Source: Scalesia atractyloides
Lineage: Eukaryota > Streptophyta > Magnoliopsida > Asterales > Asteraceae
Assembly: GCA_947069175.1 (NCBI GenBank)
Contig: CAMTDV010000012.1
Location: forward strand, 33,884,341 to 33,948,340
Reading direction: 5' to 3'
Length of the DNA stretch: 64,000 nt
Shown: piece after piece, positions 12,051 to 24,572 of the stretch
Position numbering within the stretch: position 1 is the first letter of the stretch
Layout of the letters: the number at the start of each line of letters is the position of its first letter
The notes under the pieces: generated by a model
What the model was told of the DNA's origin: nothing
What the model saw: only the letters and a program-made list of their open reading frames with translations
Database searches by the model: none
Made by a program: the position numbers and the translations under genes

Positions 12051-14913
12051 AAACTACCCCATGTAACCGTGAGGTGAGGGGGTGGTTTGGGTTTTATTTT
12101 TTTTTTATAAAACTTGTAAATTTTATAAACTTTATAAACTTTAATTTTTTTATATATAAGTTTTTATAAAATCTGATGGCCTAACACTTTAAAGTGATGT
12201 TATAATATGCCAAAAAAATTACTAGACTTATTGTTTCGTTGTTCGGTTGATAAATTTGGTTCGGGTCTTGTACCGGGTAAAATACTGACATATTGTGTTA
12301 GTTATATAATTTTATTTACACAATAGTTTAGTACTAATTTTATTGTCCAGTTAATTAATCTAGCTCTCCATATTAATAAATTTGTTATTTTGAGTTCAGT
12401 TCCTGTACCGGTTTTGTCGTAAGGTTTTTACTAAACAAGATGTATAACTTTAAACAGCAGGATTTATGTACGAGTTTTATATTATTTTTAACACCCGTTA
12501 TTTTTCTTAACTAAAAACATTTATTTTTGGGTTTCGGACATTTGTTGTTTTGTGCTGCGGTATGCTGTATTTTGCTGCAGACTTGGACAATTTGGTGTTT
12601 AAAATAAAATCTTCATGGTATAATAGTGTAGACATATCTTATGTCTTATTTTTGTCCTATCAAACTGTATCGTAACCAGTACTGATATTTATCGCGTGTT
12701 CGCGTCTTTGTCATCTGTCTAGGATATGGTTTTATATGTTCGTGATTGTGACAAATTCATTATCATACCAAGTTATGATTTTGTTAAATTCCTAGACTTT
12801 TAAGACTTAAAACTATAATTTAAGTCATGTTGTGCGGTAAATAGATAGTGTAATAGTTGTTCAGGTTGCATAGAATTACCAAATTTTTACGTCACCTCAG
12901 CAAGTATTTATATCAATAACATATTTTTACTAACTCGACCCATTTCGGTTCGCGTTAGCAAGTATTTATATAAAAAACATATTCTTACTCGCTCGACCCA
13001 TTCCGCTTCGCGTCAGCAAGTATTTATATCAATAACTCATTTTTACTTGTTTGACCCATTTCGGTTCGCGTCAGTAGGTATTTATCATCAAAACTCATTT
13101 TATTATAAGGATGTAAGTTTTAATTACTTTGTGTCCTTGCGAGCTTCATACTTTGAACTTGTATTCATTTGACCCGTTCTTTTCCTAGCTCATACCTAGC
13201 TTGTCAGAGTCAACCATTAACATGACCATCACACCTTATGGATTCACACACACTTATTCATCAAAGCATGTTATTTATTCAACAACTATTTTATCCCGTA
13301 ATTTTTCCATTCACTAACCATTTGACCCGTTCATGAAGTTACTTATATAAACTAGTTAGTAGTGATTTTAAACACTTTAACCATGTCACATAAAGTGTTA
13401 TTTGTTACTAACAATCAACACTTCATGCCTAAATCAAGTATACGCAGTCTTATGTCTTTTCTTGATTAATAATAACATTATTAATGTACAACAATTTTCT
13501 ATATAGTCGCTACAGTTGACCATTATGACCCATTCAAAGTCCGAACTAGATTAACATGCTCAAAGATGGATCGTAGAAAACTCAAATACCTTCGCAAGCG
13601 TATAAGGTATACCTTCTAATGAACTTTCTATGATTTTATATGATTTTTATAAAATCAGCACAACAACTATGTTTTCATTTTCAAATAGCTTTCAAAGCTT
13701 CTATGGAGCTGTTTAATTCACCTTTGACCCATTTAATAACCATATTTACTTCTTATGATTGAAAACATTAAAAATTTATTCCATAAGTTTTCTAAAAAGG
13801 TATAGAACACCCAAATCGGATAAACGGTTGATTTTATATGATTTTTTTAAGATTAGTCAAAATTCGTATAAAAAGCTACGGTAAGCATGTTTAGGCGCCT
13901 TTCAAGTTCAACCCAAACCATCAAATTCAACCACATTCTATGGCTAAAACTCTTACTAAACTCTTGGAAATGGTTTGAAACCTATAACATGATGACTATA
14001 GGTTAAGAGATGTCAAAAACATCATCAATCTCAAGAATCATCATATTAACCCTAATTTTTTTTACCTTCTTCTCAGCTTCATCTTTTCAACTTACATTTA
14101 GGCATTTCATCATACACCTTAAGTGCATAGGGTTCTAGCTCCTCATTTAGTTAGATTTATTAACCTTCTACACCCAATTTTTATAACAGTATGAGCATGC
14201 TTTCACTAGAGTCAATTTATTCATGAACACATGTCAACCAAGATCATCACTCTTGACTAATTTACATAATATAATTCGGGGTTTTTCATTCTATGATAAA
14301 ACCCATTTCATAATACACTTGAATGATCATATAAATAAGTTTTGAAGCAAAATTTCATACAATTATCAATTAAGACTATCGTAGTTGCTCCTACATACAT
14401 CTAATCACATCTTAAAGATGAACACCCCTTTAAGACCATCTAATATCATGAATTCCTCCAACTAGAGAATTTCATAAATCATGAAATTGAGATATACCTT
14501 GTGTTCGGATGAAGTATTACTTATCAAGACTTCAAACATGCACTAAAATCACTTCGATTTCAATTTGAATTGAATGATTTGAGAAGATTTTTAAGAACAA
14601 GGTTCATCCCTTCTTTCTATATCTTTGTATGCACACACACACACGCCTACATGTGTGAGTTTTGTGTGTTAATTTTTAATAAAACTAGTCGTTCAATTTT
14701 AGTCCCTCATGTAATGTTTGTTATAACAGGGCCACCATTCATTAATTTAATACTTAACAACATATTATCAACTAGGTTAATTGTTCCTAGTTATTATTGT
14801 ATAAAGTTAGAGATGTCACAAATTTTAAGTGACCCTATACAACTATATATATACATATGTGTATACACACACACACTATATATATATATAAATTTAAATT
14901 TTTGGGTGTTACA
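12051..14913 (-). repeat. Old Tekay-like LTR (5' portion), interrupted by gypsy element 1
   Basis: On the minus strand it starts TGTAACACCC at 14913, like the LTR of gypsy element 2 (TGTAACACCCC). A shared stretch follows: AAGTGATTTTAGTGCATG near 14540-14561 here and AAGTGATTTTGGTGCATG near 44650-44670 there, each followed by a GGTAT splice-donor-like site. A GAC..TC-rich AT sequence follows with a 58-bp tandem repeat. No coding sequence is seen. With 1-1042 it would make an LTR of at least 3.9 kb. The inside end is not in the window. Confidence 0.5.
12898..13100. repeat. 58-bp tandem repeat, three full copies and a partial fourth
   Basis: Copies begin at 12898, 12956, 13014 and 13072, exactly 58 bp apart. 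Each starts YAGYAAGTATTTAT and ends with CGACCCATTTCGGTTCGCGT-like sequence. It sits inside the old LTR. Confidence 0.9.
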
Positions 14914-15466
14914 CTGAATAAATTAACTTTTTAATAACTAAATAAAAAGTTAACTTTTTAATAAATAATTATTAATTAATAAATGAATCTAAACAATTAA
15001 TTAAAAATTACAATTTTTATTTTTATTTTTTCAATATTTGACTCGTGTAATACACAGGCTGATTCCAAACAATGTTACGTATCACTCTCTTATATATTAG
15101 TAATAAAATACCAATCTATTTATTTATTTATCAATCTCATACTAATTATAAACACGCAATAACAACTTTAATCTATTAACGATATTATATTTTCTAAAAT
15201 TTGTTTATAATAATATGTAATTATTCTTCTATTAGAGGTATCTAAATCAAAAGTTTATTATAGTTAATAAACTAGATATATCTACCTGTTTTTATAAAAC
15301 TCTTCTTTTGAATTTTATTTAATTGTTTGTTGATGGTATCAAATCCCAAGATACATTATAACTGATGATAAACCATATAAATCTCAACCATATATATCAT
15401 GGTAAACATCATAAAAGGGTAGGAATTTTTTCATTTACATATACTATTAAATAATAATATTCAATT
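14914..15466. other. AT-rich intergenic stretch, possible decayed Helitron-type hairpin
   Basis: No gene is seen. At about 15040-15056 there is CTCGTGTAATACACAG, resembling the CCCGTGTAATACACGGG hairpins near 23395 and 23560. The stretch continues at 23320 after removal of the copia element. Confidence 0.3.
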
Positions 15467-15692
15467 TGTTGTGAAACAATGGTTTATTAGCAACTAATAT
15501 ATATGTATATAAACATGAGAGCTAGACTATGAAATCATGTAGAGAATAGAACATGGAGAATTCTTATTTATTGATCTATCTACACCATATACAAATGCCA
15601 CTATATATATGCACTCACATTAGTACAATAGTAAATAAGAGAAAGGGGTTATACATGTGGAAAGTCACTACATAATGGATGCATTCATAACA
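15467..15692 (-). repeat. 3' LTR of copia element 2 and adjoining purine tract
   Basis: 226 bp, nearly identical to 23045-23270. The following plus-strand bases CTCCCCTTGACTATCC (15693-15708) are the complement of a polypurine tract. Confidence 0.9.
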
Positions 15693-16299
15693 CTCCCCTT
15701 GACTATCCACATGATGGAATACTATTCTTTAATACGCTTAATAATGTTGCCTCATTAAAAACCTTGCTAGGAAAACCCAATGGGACAAAACCTCAGCTAA
15801 GGGAAAAAGAGTGCAACGCGTATTGTCTCCCCTTGATACTTCCGGATCAGGTACGTTGTCTAAAAAACCCTTACTAAGAAAATCCAATTGGATAAAACTT
15901 AGTGAAGGGTAAAGAGTGTAATTTATGTAAAATTCCCCCTCAATATAATATGTATCATTTCAAGTAACAAGTATCAATCTTCTCCTCTTGGAAGTAGATA
16001 CCATAAGATCCATGAATGTGTTTTGTTATAATCCCTGCATTTACAAAACTAACCAAACTTGTTGATGGGTTAGTAAAATATGAACCCATACCTTTCGTAC
16101 CTTAAGGGTATAGAAAATAAATGTTTTACTCATTACACTATCTCCTCGTCGTACACAAGTTAAATCTTGCCAATGAATTTAATGGTATATGTTCGTGTAT
16201 AGCTAGCAAGCTATATTAATACAATTTGTATTGAATTATGGTACTTCATGACCAAGGATCTTTGCTTCTTTGATAGAAGACGATAAAAGTCATTTTTAT

Positions 16300-17290
16300 C
16301 TATATCAAATATTTGAACATCATTAATGTACTTACACCAAAAGCTTTGTCCATATGAAAATGTCCAACATTTTCTAGATGTATTATGATTGATGGATTAC
16401 AATATAAACGTATGTCCTATGTATCGAGCCATAAATTTGCAATATTGTATTTCATTTGCAAATTCTTGCTTAAATATTTGAGCTCTTTTTTTTCTCTTCG
16501 GGAGATTCAATGATATCATCAAGATATATTGCAATACTTGTAAACCTCAGATCATTCTTTTAATGAAAACAAATGGACCAACTTCACCATATGTATTTCT
16601 CGTTTTCAAGCTCACTAGTGTGTCAATTATATCATATTTGACTCGACTGTTTTAGTCCACACATATTTTGTCAACTTCATATAGTATGTTCTTGACGTTT
16701 TTACATCAATGTTTCTAGCATTATCAATCCATGAGGGAATTCGTTTCATCTTATCCATATATGCATGTGCTTTCACTCTTCAGGAGTTTTGCTATATAAA
16801 TTGCTCATTTAACACATAGATATCTATATCATGTAAAAGTGTTATGAACACTTGCTTTTATCTCCAAAATCCATATTGTACCATGCGTGTACACTATTTA
16901 TTGAGATATCACAATCACTGGGTACAAGTTTTCAATGTATGTTTATTGGTGCACAAGAACTACATCGTTAAGATGTTTTGATTCACCTTTAAAGAACTCA
17001 ATTGCTTTAAAAAACTCATCAGGAGTTCAGTCGTATTCAAAAATGAATCTGTATACAACGATCATATTGTTCTCGAGAACTTACTTTACATGAATTACAT
17101 AATTTAAATCTTTCAAGGACTTGCATGTAAACTTTAGTATCTAAATGATACATAACATTTATAAAACGCATATCAATTCTCTCTTTATATTACCAGACTA
17201 ATTAAACACGGAAAGCTATCGCATCCACCACTGGAGAATACGTCTCCTCATAATTAATCATAGGTCTTTGCGAAATCCTTGTGCCATCAA
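16300..17290 (-). pseudogene. Copia reverse transcriptase remnant (copia element 2)
   Basis: Reading the minus strand from 17288 gives LMAQGFSQRPMINYEETYSP then VVDAIAF, a clear copia RT motif. Further along come GLKQS and, at about 16505-16530, AIYLDDIIESPEE, the equivalent of YVDD in the catalytic box. Many stops and frameshifts interrupt it, and no continuous ORF remains. The identification rests on motif order. Confidence 0.8.
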
Positions 17291-18489
17291 TTGTTGATCC
17301 ACATAAAAGACCTAATTATATTAAATATATTTTACACCTTTTTTATGGACTACTGGCCCGTAAGCTTTCCATTTCAATAGAGAATTCAACTCTGCCTCAT
17401 TTACGTCGTTCCATTATGGCCAATCATTTCTTTATAATTATTCATAGGCAGATTTTAAATCTTGATCCTCATCATTTCATCTTTTCAAGCGCTATATATA
17501 CAAAAGTATAACGACATCGATTTTGTTCCGATTCCATACACTTCTAGACATGATATAATTTACTAAGAGCTCTTATTTTCAAGTACCTGAGGTTCTTCTA
17601 GAACCATCATGTTTAATGTCTCTTCAAGAAACCTTTTTTTTACTATAACCTTGACTTGACCATCTTCTTTATTACTTGCTCCAATTTTTTGAGGAATTTT
17701 TTATTTTCTTGGAATCGACTAGTCTACCACGCTTCAGGCGTGCAATAGACTCATTAATATATGGTTTGCCCTACTAGGACAGTTAACTTAATTGGAACAT
17801 TAGCAGTTGACTACGTGACTTACTTAGTCACTGTATTTAGGTCAGTTAACATGTCTAGTGATTGATTCTTTAATCTAGGTAACGAATTATCTTTTGAACT
17901 TCTTGTTCACACAATTTAGTTTGAGGATCAATGATAATTCATGCATACCCATTCCTTTTTCAACTGCCATTAATCTCCCCTTAATGTTGAAAATGTTAAT
18001 TTACTTAAAGTAAGATTTAATGAGCCATAAATAAATCTCTCATTAATTGCTCTAAGTATGTAATCATAAATAGTATTTTCATCCAACATATATTCCCAAC
18101 ATTATTTGAGTTTCAATCTTTATGCGTTGTGGTGGATCAATTCCAATGTATGCCTCATAATAAAAGGTTTGATGGGAAATATTTGGTTCCTGACCAAAAC
18201 CAACTATAATGGGGAGAAACTATTACAACATGTTGGCTTGATGTGAAATAATGTTACCGCATGTAAAATCACATGTGCTCAAATATGAACTTTTACTCTC
18301 TTGATTATTGGCTTTGCAATCAATTTGTAGATGTTTGATCATCGTCTTCAACAAAAGCAATTTGTGTCTTAAGCATTTAGAAAGTTCACTACTTATTCCA
18401 GTAATCATTAGTAACATGGATACTAAATTCAATATTATAACCACCATAAATATGATAATATGAAATAATATGCTTACTATCTCATTAGC

Positions 18490-18770
18490 TAAGCTACACA
18501 CAACTTCAAGTTGTAAATTTGATGACCATTTAGACGATGCATCGATTTTAAAACACTAAACGGTATCATGTTTGGATATGTATATCCTTCATTCATTCCA
18601 TAATATTTTAGGGATTCACACCCTACTTTGGTTGGTAAATAATTAACTTCTGTTGAGAGCAACTATGACATGTTTAATTATCATGAAGAATCTTCTGGTT
18701 ATTCATTAAGTTTCACATCATCATTGGCTCGGTGTGGTCTAACCGATCACGCCAACATATAATTAAGATC
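18490..18770 (-). pseudogene. Copia integrase remnant (copia element 2)
   Basis: Minus-strand translation in mixed frames gives fragments resembling RLxHPG..MMMRR and, near 18510-18545, IDASSKWSSNLQL. These recall the copia pre-integrase zinc region and integrase core (IDASTRWSHV type). It lies upstream of the RT in element direction, as expected for copia order. Heavy decay makes this a moderate call. Confidence 0.55.
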
Positions 18771-19091
18771 CATAAACTTATGGTTTATGATATTGTATAT
18801 GTATTACTTGCACATATGTAATACAAAACATAAGATATGAAAGAATGTATTATAACTTCAAAGTTCAAACCATCGTGTTATGTAATCATTAGTTTACCAC
18901 TTTTGGTGGTCAATCTCATCATGACTATCATTATAATACTGATATTAGATCTCTTATTAGCTTGGCTATTTTATAATTTCTGATAGTTTGATATCTTATT
19001 AACATGATGATGTTCCACTTCTAATGCTCAATCTCATTATTAATATGATCATAGATGTGTTGAATAATACATCCGTTTATCATATAGAGTT

Positions 19092-20757
19092 TGTATAGTT
19101 TTAGCACATTTTCGTTTTGATTTGTCAAGAATTTATCTACTTTTAATCCAAATGCGTTTTGCAGGTCTTGGTTCGTGAAAACGGTTGGAAGGATAGGGAA
19201 AACGAGCTAAAATGGTAATTAGAACCGAGCCGGGACATGATTGGATCGAATAAGAGGAAACGGAACATAATTAGGGGTTTTCAACCCGGTCGCGGGGCGC
19301 GACTGGCATAGCCATATCCCTCTCGCGGGGCGCGAGAGGGTGATAGTTATCTCCGGATTACCACTCGGTCGCAGAGCGCGACCAGAAGCCTTAAACCCTC
19401 TCGCGGCCGACGAGAGGGTGTTTTATCTAGAAAGTTGCGAAATAGAGTTGTGTTTGGACTTGTTTTTATTTATTGAATCATAATTGAAGTTAAACACAAC
19501 TTGGGACCAACTTGGACGAACTAGAGGCTTTTGAAGCAATTTTTCTGGAGATTTTGAGCAAGAAGAAGGAGATCTAAGCTGCAAGAAGTGTTCGGGTGAT
19601 CAAGGAGTTTCGAGGCAGGATCTTTTAACGGTTTTATCGTACCATTCTTGATCTTTGCACTCCTTTGTTTACTTGATTATGCTTTCTTGTTCTAAACCTT
19701 GTTTAACTAGTTTTTCAAACATGTTACTTGGCTAGATTTGATTCAGTTACCTAGGTTTGGATGATGGATTTTATGAAAGGTTGATTTTATTTTAGTTTAA
19801 TTCTGGTTTGAATGTTTAATTGGTAAAGTTCACAACTTTAATGATCTAGTTTAGTGTATTTGCATGATTTTGATTTATTTGTGATTGTTTGATTGTTTTA
19901 CATGAATCTAGGTGGATGTCTTCCATAGAATAGGTTTGTGTTGCTTTTTCGTGTCTCTAGGGATACGGGAAGTTCTTGGTAAAATTGGCCAATAAAACCG
20001 GAAAAACAATTGAACGAAATATAAAATCAATTTTGTCATTATACCTAAATTGATTATTGAGAAATAACAATTAGTTGGCTGAAGTAATTAGATAAATTGT
20101 TAGGTTTAGGTTTTGAGAAATTTCCAAATCTAGGTGTCAAAATTAGGTCAGTTAACCTAAACTAGAAGTTGTAGTTGGTCTAGATTAATTATTGAGAAGT
20201 AGTTAACTAATTAGACACTTTACTAAATTAAAAGATAACTGAAAGAAATCTTTAGGACCGGTGAACAAATAATAATTGTAGGTTATCATAGGTGTCTTCC
20301 TGAGAAGGGTCGGGGGTCCTGTTCGGTAAACCTAGAATTTAATACGTCAAGATCCCGGTAAAATATTCATCCTAATAAATTATTATTAAATCAAATGAGT
20401 AGTAGTCTAAAAATCCAACCTAGGTGACTGGTTCACTGTTTCCTGATTTAATCCCCAATTTCCTAACAAGTTCACAATTTGATTTGTTCCAATTTAGTAG
20501 TTTTAGTTTAATTGATAATTTAGAATTAGTAGTAAACCCCCCTTAAAATATACAAAGTGTTTAGTTGAGTCTAAGTTAAGTGGTCATAGTAATTAGAGAG
20601 TCCCGTGGGTTCGATAATCCGGACTTACTTATGCTATTCTACAATTGATCGATCCACTTGCCGATTAGTAGTTTAGTATAGTTTATGAGTCTAGAGTTTA
20701 ATTTGAGTCTAGAATTAGGGTAATTTGATTTTCTTTTAATTAACTACTTTTAGAACA
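19092..20757 (+). mobile_element. Athila-like LTR (apparent solo LTR) nested in copia element 2
   Basis: The sequence is unlike the surrounding copia remnant. It starts near TGTATAGTTTTAGCACATTT and ends near TTAGAACA, and has the GTGGGTTCGATAATCCGGAC and CTTGCCGATTAGTAG style of Athila-type 3' LTR regions. It contains four GC-rich hairpins at 19289-19418. No internal domain follows, so it appears to be a solo LTR. I found no convincing target duplication, and both borders may be off by tens of bases. Confidence 0.5.
19289..19418. repeat. Four GC-rich inverted repeats
   Basis: Perfect stems lie at 19289-19303 (GTCGC/GCGAC), 19318-19340 (CCCTCTCGCG/CGCGAGAGGG, 3-nt loop), 19367-19383 (GGTCGC/GCGACC) and 19396-19418 (CCCTCTCG/CGAGAGGG). 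They alternate in type (GGTCGC, CCCTCTCG, GGTCGC, CCCTCTCG) and are strikingly CpG-rich in an AT-rich window. Confidence 0.9.
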
Positions 20758-21819
20758 TCAATCATCATTACAATTTTCTCAATGATGCCCATGATTACAA
20801 TGATCAATATATATTCACTTCATGAATCAGAGTAAAACCATACAATTTTTATGGTTTTCCATTATTTTCTCGAACATATAGATATACAGTCGTTTCAAAC
20901 AGTTTATACCCTTTATGATATTCCTACTTCAGGAGTATATTTGAGGTTTGACAAACAAAATTTGTTTGATCCGATTTCCCTTATAAATAAACTTCTCTTC
21001 GTATAACGTCAATTGTGAAGTAATTATATGTCCGAGTCACATAATATTTCTTTTATACTTGATAATGAGATAGAAGGAGTTTGACACTTTGGGTGTCAAA
21101 TCGAATTCATGAGAATGACAATAAACCACAACTTTGGTTTAGTCATTCTATTCGGTATTATCGAGGCAAAGAAGTGATAGCATATAGAATACAAGGTATA
21201 GATAGCAACAAATCATACAATACATGACCTTATAGCATGTCATCATATAAAAACAGCTTATAATGGGCCTTTATAAAATAAGAAACTTTTTCTATCACTA
21301 ATAAGCAAACGCATATAATTTATGTAATAACTTATCATGGTATAACTAAACATAAAATATTTTATATATTTTGAACACTTACTTTAAAAATTAAACATAT
21401 ATCTCTTTCAAGTTCTCAGATCGTTTATCACTTGAATTTGAAAATTTTATTTGAAAATTGTAATACGGATGAATTACATAACATACTCAATTTTGTTCTT
21501 CTCAAATTTTGATATTTAAACAACTGATGATATTATATAAGCAATTTATACATTGTACATATGAAGCAATAACAATAGTCACTATTTTATACTAGCAATA
21601 GTAATAGTTAAATGCAAATAAATTGTTAAATATTATGACATGACATAATGAATGCATGAGAGGTACCGACATCGCTAGAAAGGGTTTCTCTAAAACAACT
21701 AATGATATCTAGCAATATGAATCTATTATATGAATTTCTTATATGCAAAATTTGTTATAGTATTAACCTTAGTATAAATACCAGACGATATTTGTATAAT
21801 CATGTTATAACAACACAAC

Positions 21820-21851
<32 letters not shown>

Positions 21852-23026
21852 AATAATAATAATAATAATATATCGCATTATAAGTTGTATAGTTTATTTA
21901 AAACTAAATCAATTGATGTTTATAAACAGAGGATTAGTATCCAATGAGCACTACTCATATAACTCATTTATATCTAATTATGTAAAAGTCTTTTAGCATG
22001 CTATGTATTAACAATGACTAATGAAAACAATTAATTACAGAATTCATATTCATTTAAATTATAAACTATACAAAAATGAAAATCTAGTACATACATCATG
22101 TATATATTACCACCAATACAAGCATATATACCTAATACAATTGCAGTGTTTAGTCCATAAAGATTGAGTTCCATACTTTGTAATATTAAATATTGAATTT
22201 AATTGTTTTTATGAATTCTAAAAGCACATATAATATTCTTTAGATTGCAAATTAACTTCCTCAAATCAAAATAATTCAACAATTTTATTTACAACTTAAC
22301 AAGGTTAATAATAAAGCATAAATATATGATTATGGTGGCTCAAAGAATATGTAAATGAGCATCACTAGATTGTAAGAGTCCTAAACAACATATATTAAAT
22401 TAACTAATTAAATGATAATCTAGCCAATTTAGAATTATAGAATGGATCATTTGTAAAAGAGAAAAAGAAAATAAATATTTGTAACATTGTCGTCGTCAAC
22501 GAAAACTATAGTTATTCAATTAATAATGAGTATTAGAAAAAGATGAATTAGTCAATTGTAATGTCATAATTTATGATGTAACATCTAAATCCTGATGAAT
22601 ACCAACATGCAAATATATATATATATAACTTCTAAAAGCAAATGAAAAAAAATATATAGATAAGAGTTTAATCATGAGACTACATCCTAGAATTTATAGT
22701 AATGATCAGTTTTAAGTTTATATACATATATTAATAAGTGCCACCAGTAAGATTGATGTATCATCATCATCAAATATAATATGAAATAATCATACGAAGA
22801 ATCATACCTTTATTAGTAGAGATTGCAGATCCGAAGATCAAACGTTTTGTCAGCAGTGGCTAAGCATCTACGGCTTCCAACTTTCCATCGCATAAGAAAC
22901 CATCTTTCTTCATTTTAGATATTTATTGGGTTGTTTTCTCAATGTGCGAGATTGAGTTAGGCTGGAAAATAATGCACATCAAAGGCAAGGAAAAAGGGAT
23001 ACCAAGGGTCGCAAAACACATAGAGC
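20758..23026 (-). other. Unresolved interior of copia element 2 (expected gag/protease region)
   Basis: Very AT-rich with no ORF of note. By position it should hold the decayed gag and protease of copia element 2, but I could not recognise a domain. A compound (AAC)n(AAT)n microsatellite lies at about 21815-21870. Confidence 0.4.
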
Positions 23027-23044
23027 ACGTACGTGCTGATAACG
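23027..23044 (-). other. Primer-binding site of copia element 2
   Basis: On the minus strand CGTTATCAGCACGTACGT follows the 5' LTR directly. The ACGTTATCAGCACG form is common next to plant copia LTRs. Confidence 0.65.
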
Positions 23045-23319
23045 TGTTGTGAAACAACGGTCTATTAGCAAGTAATATATATGTATATAAACATGAGAGC
23101 TAGACTATGAAATCATGTAGAGAATAGAAGGTGGAGAATTCTTATTTCTTGATCTATCTACACCATATACAAATGCCACTATATATAGGCACTCACATTA
23201 GTACAGTAGTAAATAAGAGAAAGGGGTTATACATTTGGAAAGTCACTACATAATGGATGCATTCATAGATATGAGTTATACATGTGGAAAGTCACTATAT
23301 AATGGATATATTCATAACA
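23045..23319 (-). repeat. 5' LTR of copia element 2, with a tandemly duplicated end
   Basis: Positions 23045-23270 match the other LTR. After CATTCATA an extra copy of the LTR end follows (GTTATACATGTGGAAAGTCA to TTCATAACA), making it about 49 bp longer. Confidence 0.88.
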
Positions 23320-24572
23320 AAATTATAATTTTCACGCTTATCTCTTATTTATTTTCTTAGCTATTTCTAATATTTTTTCCATATTTCTTTCATCAACCCC
23401 GTGTAATACACATGCTTCTGACCTAATAAATAAACAAAGTAAAATATTATAATAAACAAATAGTGTATTAAAGTTCATTTATTGAAAGGTAAATCCTGAT
23501 GACTATATGTATTAATAGATTACTTATATTTATTCAATCAATGTAATGCATCAGTTTATTCAACATGTGCAATACACGGGTTTTTTTAGTATAGCATTTT
23601 TATTACTTATGTATATGAAATTGCATTTATTCAACTCACATCATCTTTTTTTTAATTATTCTTTTGAACGATTTACAAAACCATTAAGTAGCTTTTTTAT
23701 TATTATATAGTTTTCATTTCCACCCCTAATCTTTAACAAAATTATCATACGGTCCATCAAGTTTGATAATGACATATGTAGCATCTCAACTTAAATAAGG
23801 TTTTCTTTTTTGTCGATTTTTAGTTTTTTTCTCTACGTAATATTTTTTTTTCTAAATTCCATATGTATCGTCATAAGTAGGTTAGTGTAAATGCTATAAC
23901 GAACTAAACCAATAATTTTTCTGTAACTTTCCAATATACTGTCATGACATGTCTTTTTATCGTTTCATAAAATGTCCAGTGACGATTTGCTTATTTTTAT
24001 CTACAATGTTGTGTTTTTTATTTTTATGTTTCTCAACTGTTAGCATTGACACTAACACCCCATTAGCTTTATAAAAACTTTGTAAAAATGCCATTTTGAC
24101 CCTTTTGAAGTTTATGTGCTTATTTTTATGTGTGTGGGTCAAATATACGTTTTGGTGCTTATTTTTATGTTCATTTTCGGTTGGTCTACATTTTGACATA
24201 AATTATGTTCGGAAACGTGTCAGATCAATATAATATGTTTTCACTAGGCGCTATAAATTCGAGTTATTTTACGTTTTAACGTCGTTGCAACACGCGATAC
24301 CATTTTTAACTTAAAAACATTATTTTCTTACGTGCTTATTTTTAAGTACGTTTCAGTATAAATCCAAGTTGGTTTCCGTTCGACGTAAAATTTTCTGGTA
24401 ATGAGTCAGTTAAATATGATATGTTTTCGTGTTTATTATGTGTGTTTTCAGTTAGTCTGCGTTTTGATATAAATTTTGTTCGAAAACGAGCCAGGTCAAC
24501 TAATTGATGCTATAAATTCGAGTTACTTTAAGTGTCGATACCGCCGCATCGCGCGACGGGTCAAAATGCTAG
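23320..24572 (+). mobile_element. Helitron-type 3' terminus with upstream direct repeats
   Basis: The end CTAG at 24569-24572, followed by T, is preceded by a hairpin at 24541-24559 (CCGCCGC / GCGACGG, one C-A mismatch, short loop), with 9 bases between. This is the textbook Helitron 3' end. Upstream, two diverged direct copies of about 130 bp start near 24147 and 24437, each with TATAAATTCGAGTTA. The 5' end (ATC..) was not found, so the start is nominal. Further CCCGTGTAATACACGGG-like hairpins at 23395 and 23560 suggest other decayed ends. Confidence 0.55.

Larger units (their letters stand above)
15467..23319 (-). mobile_element. Degenerate Ty1/copia element with a nested LTR, copia element 2
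   Basis: Short LTRs at 15467-15692 and 23045-23319 match closely and both begin TGTTGTGAAACAA and end ATAACA on the plus strand. The element reads on the minus strand: a PBS-like CGTTATCAGCACG lies beside the right LTR and a purine tract AAGGGGAG beside the left one. Flanks are CAATT and AAATT, a TSD with one mismatch. Inside are recognisable copia integrase and RT remnants with many stops. About 1.7 kb of an Athila-like LTR is nested near 19092-20757. Without it the element would be about 6.2 kb. Confidence 0.85.

Noticed and set aside
19082..20765. A target duplication for the Athila-like LTR
   Set aside because: No convincing 5-bp match was found at the plausible borders, so none is claimed.
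21702..21947. ORF with a poly-Asn run
   Set aside because: It is the translation of an (AAC)n(AAT)n microsatellite.
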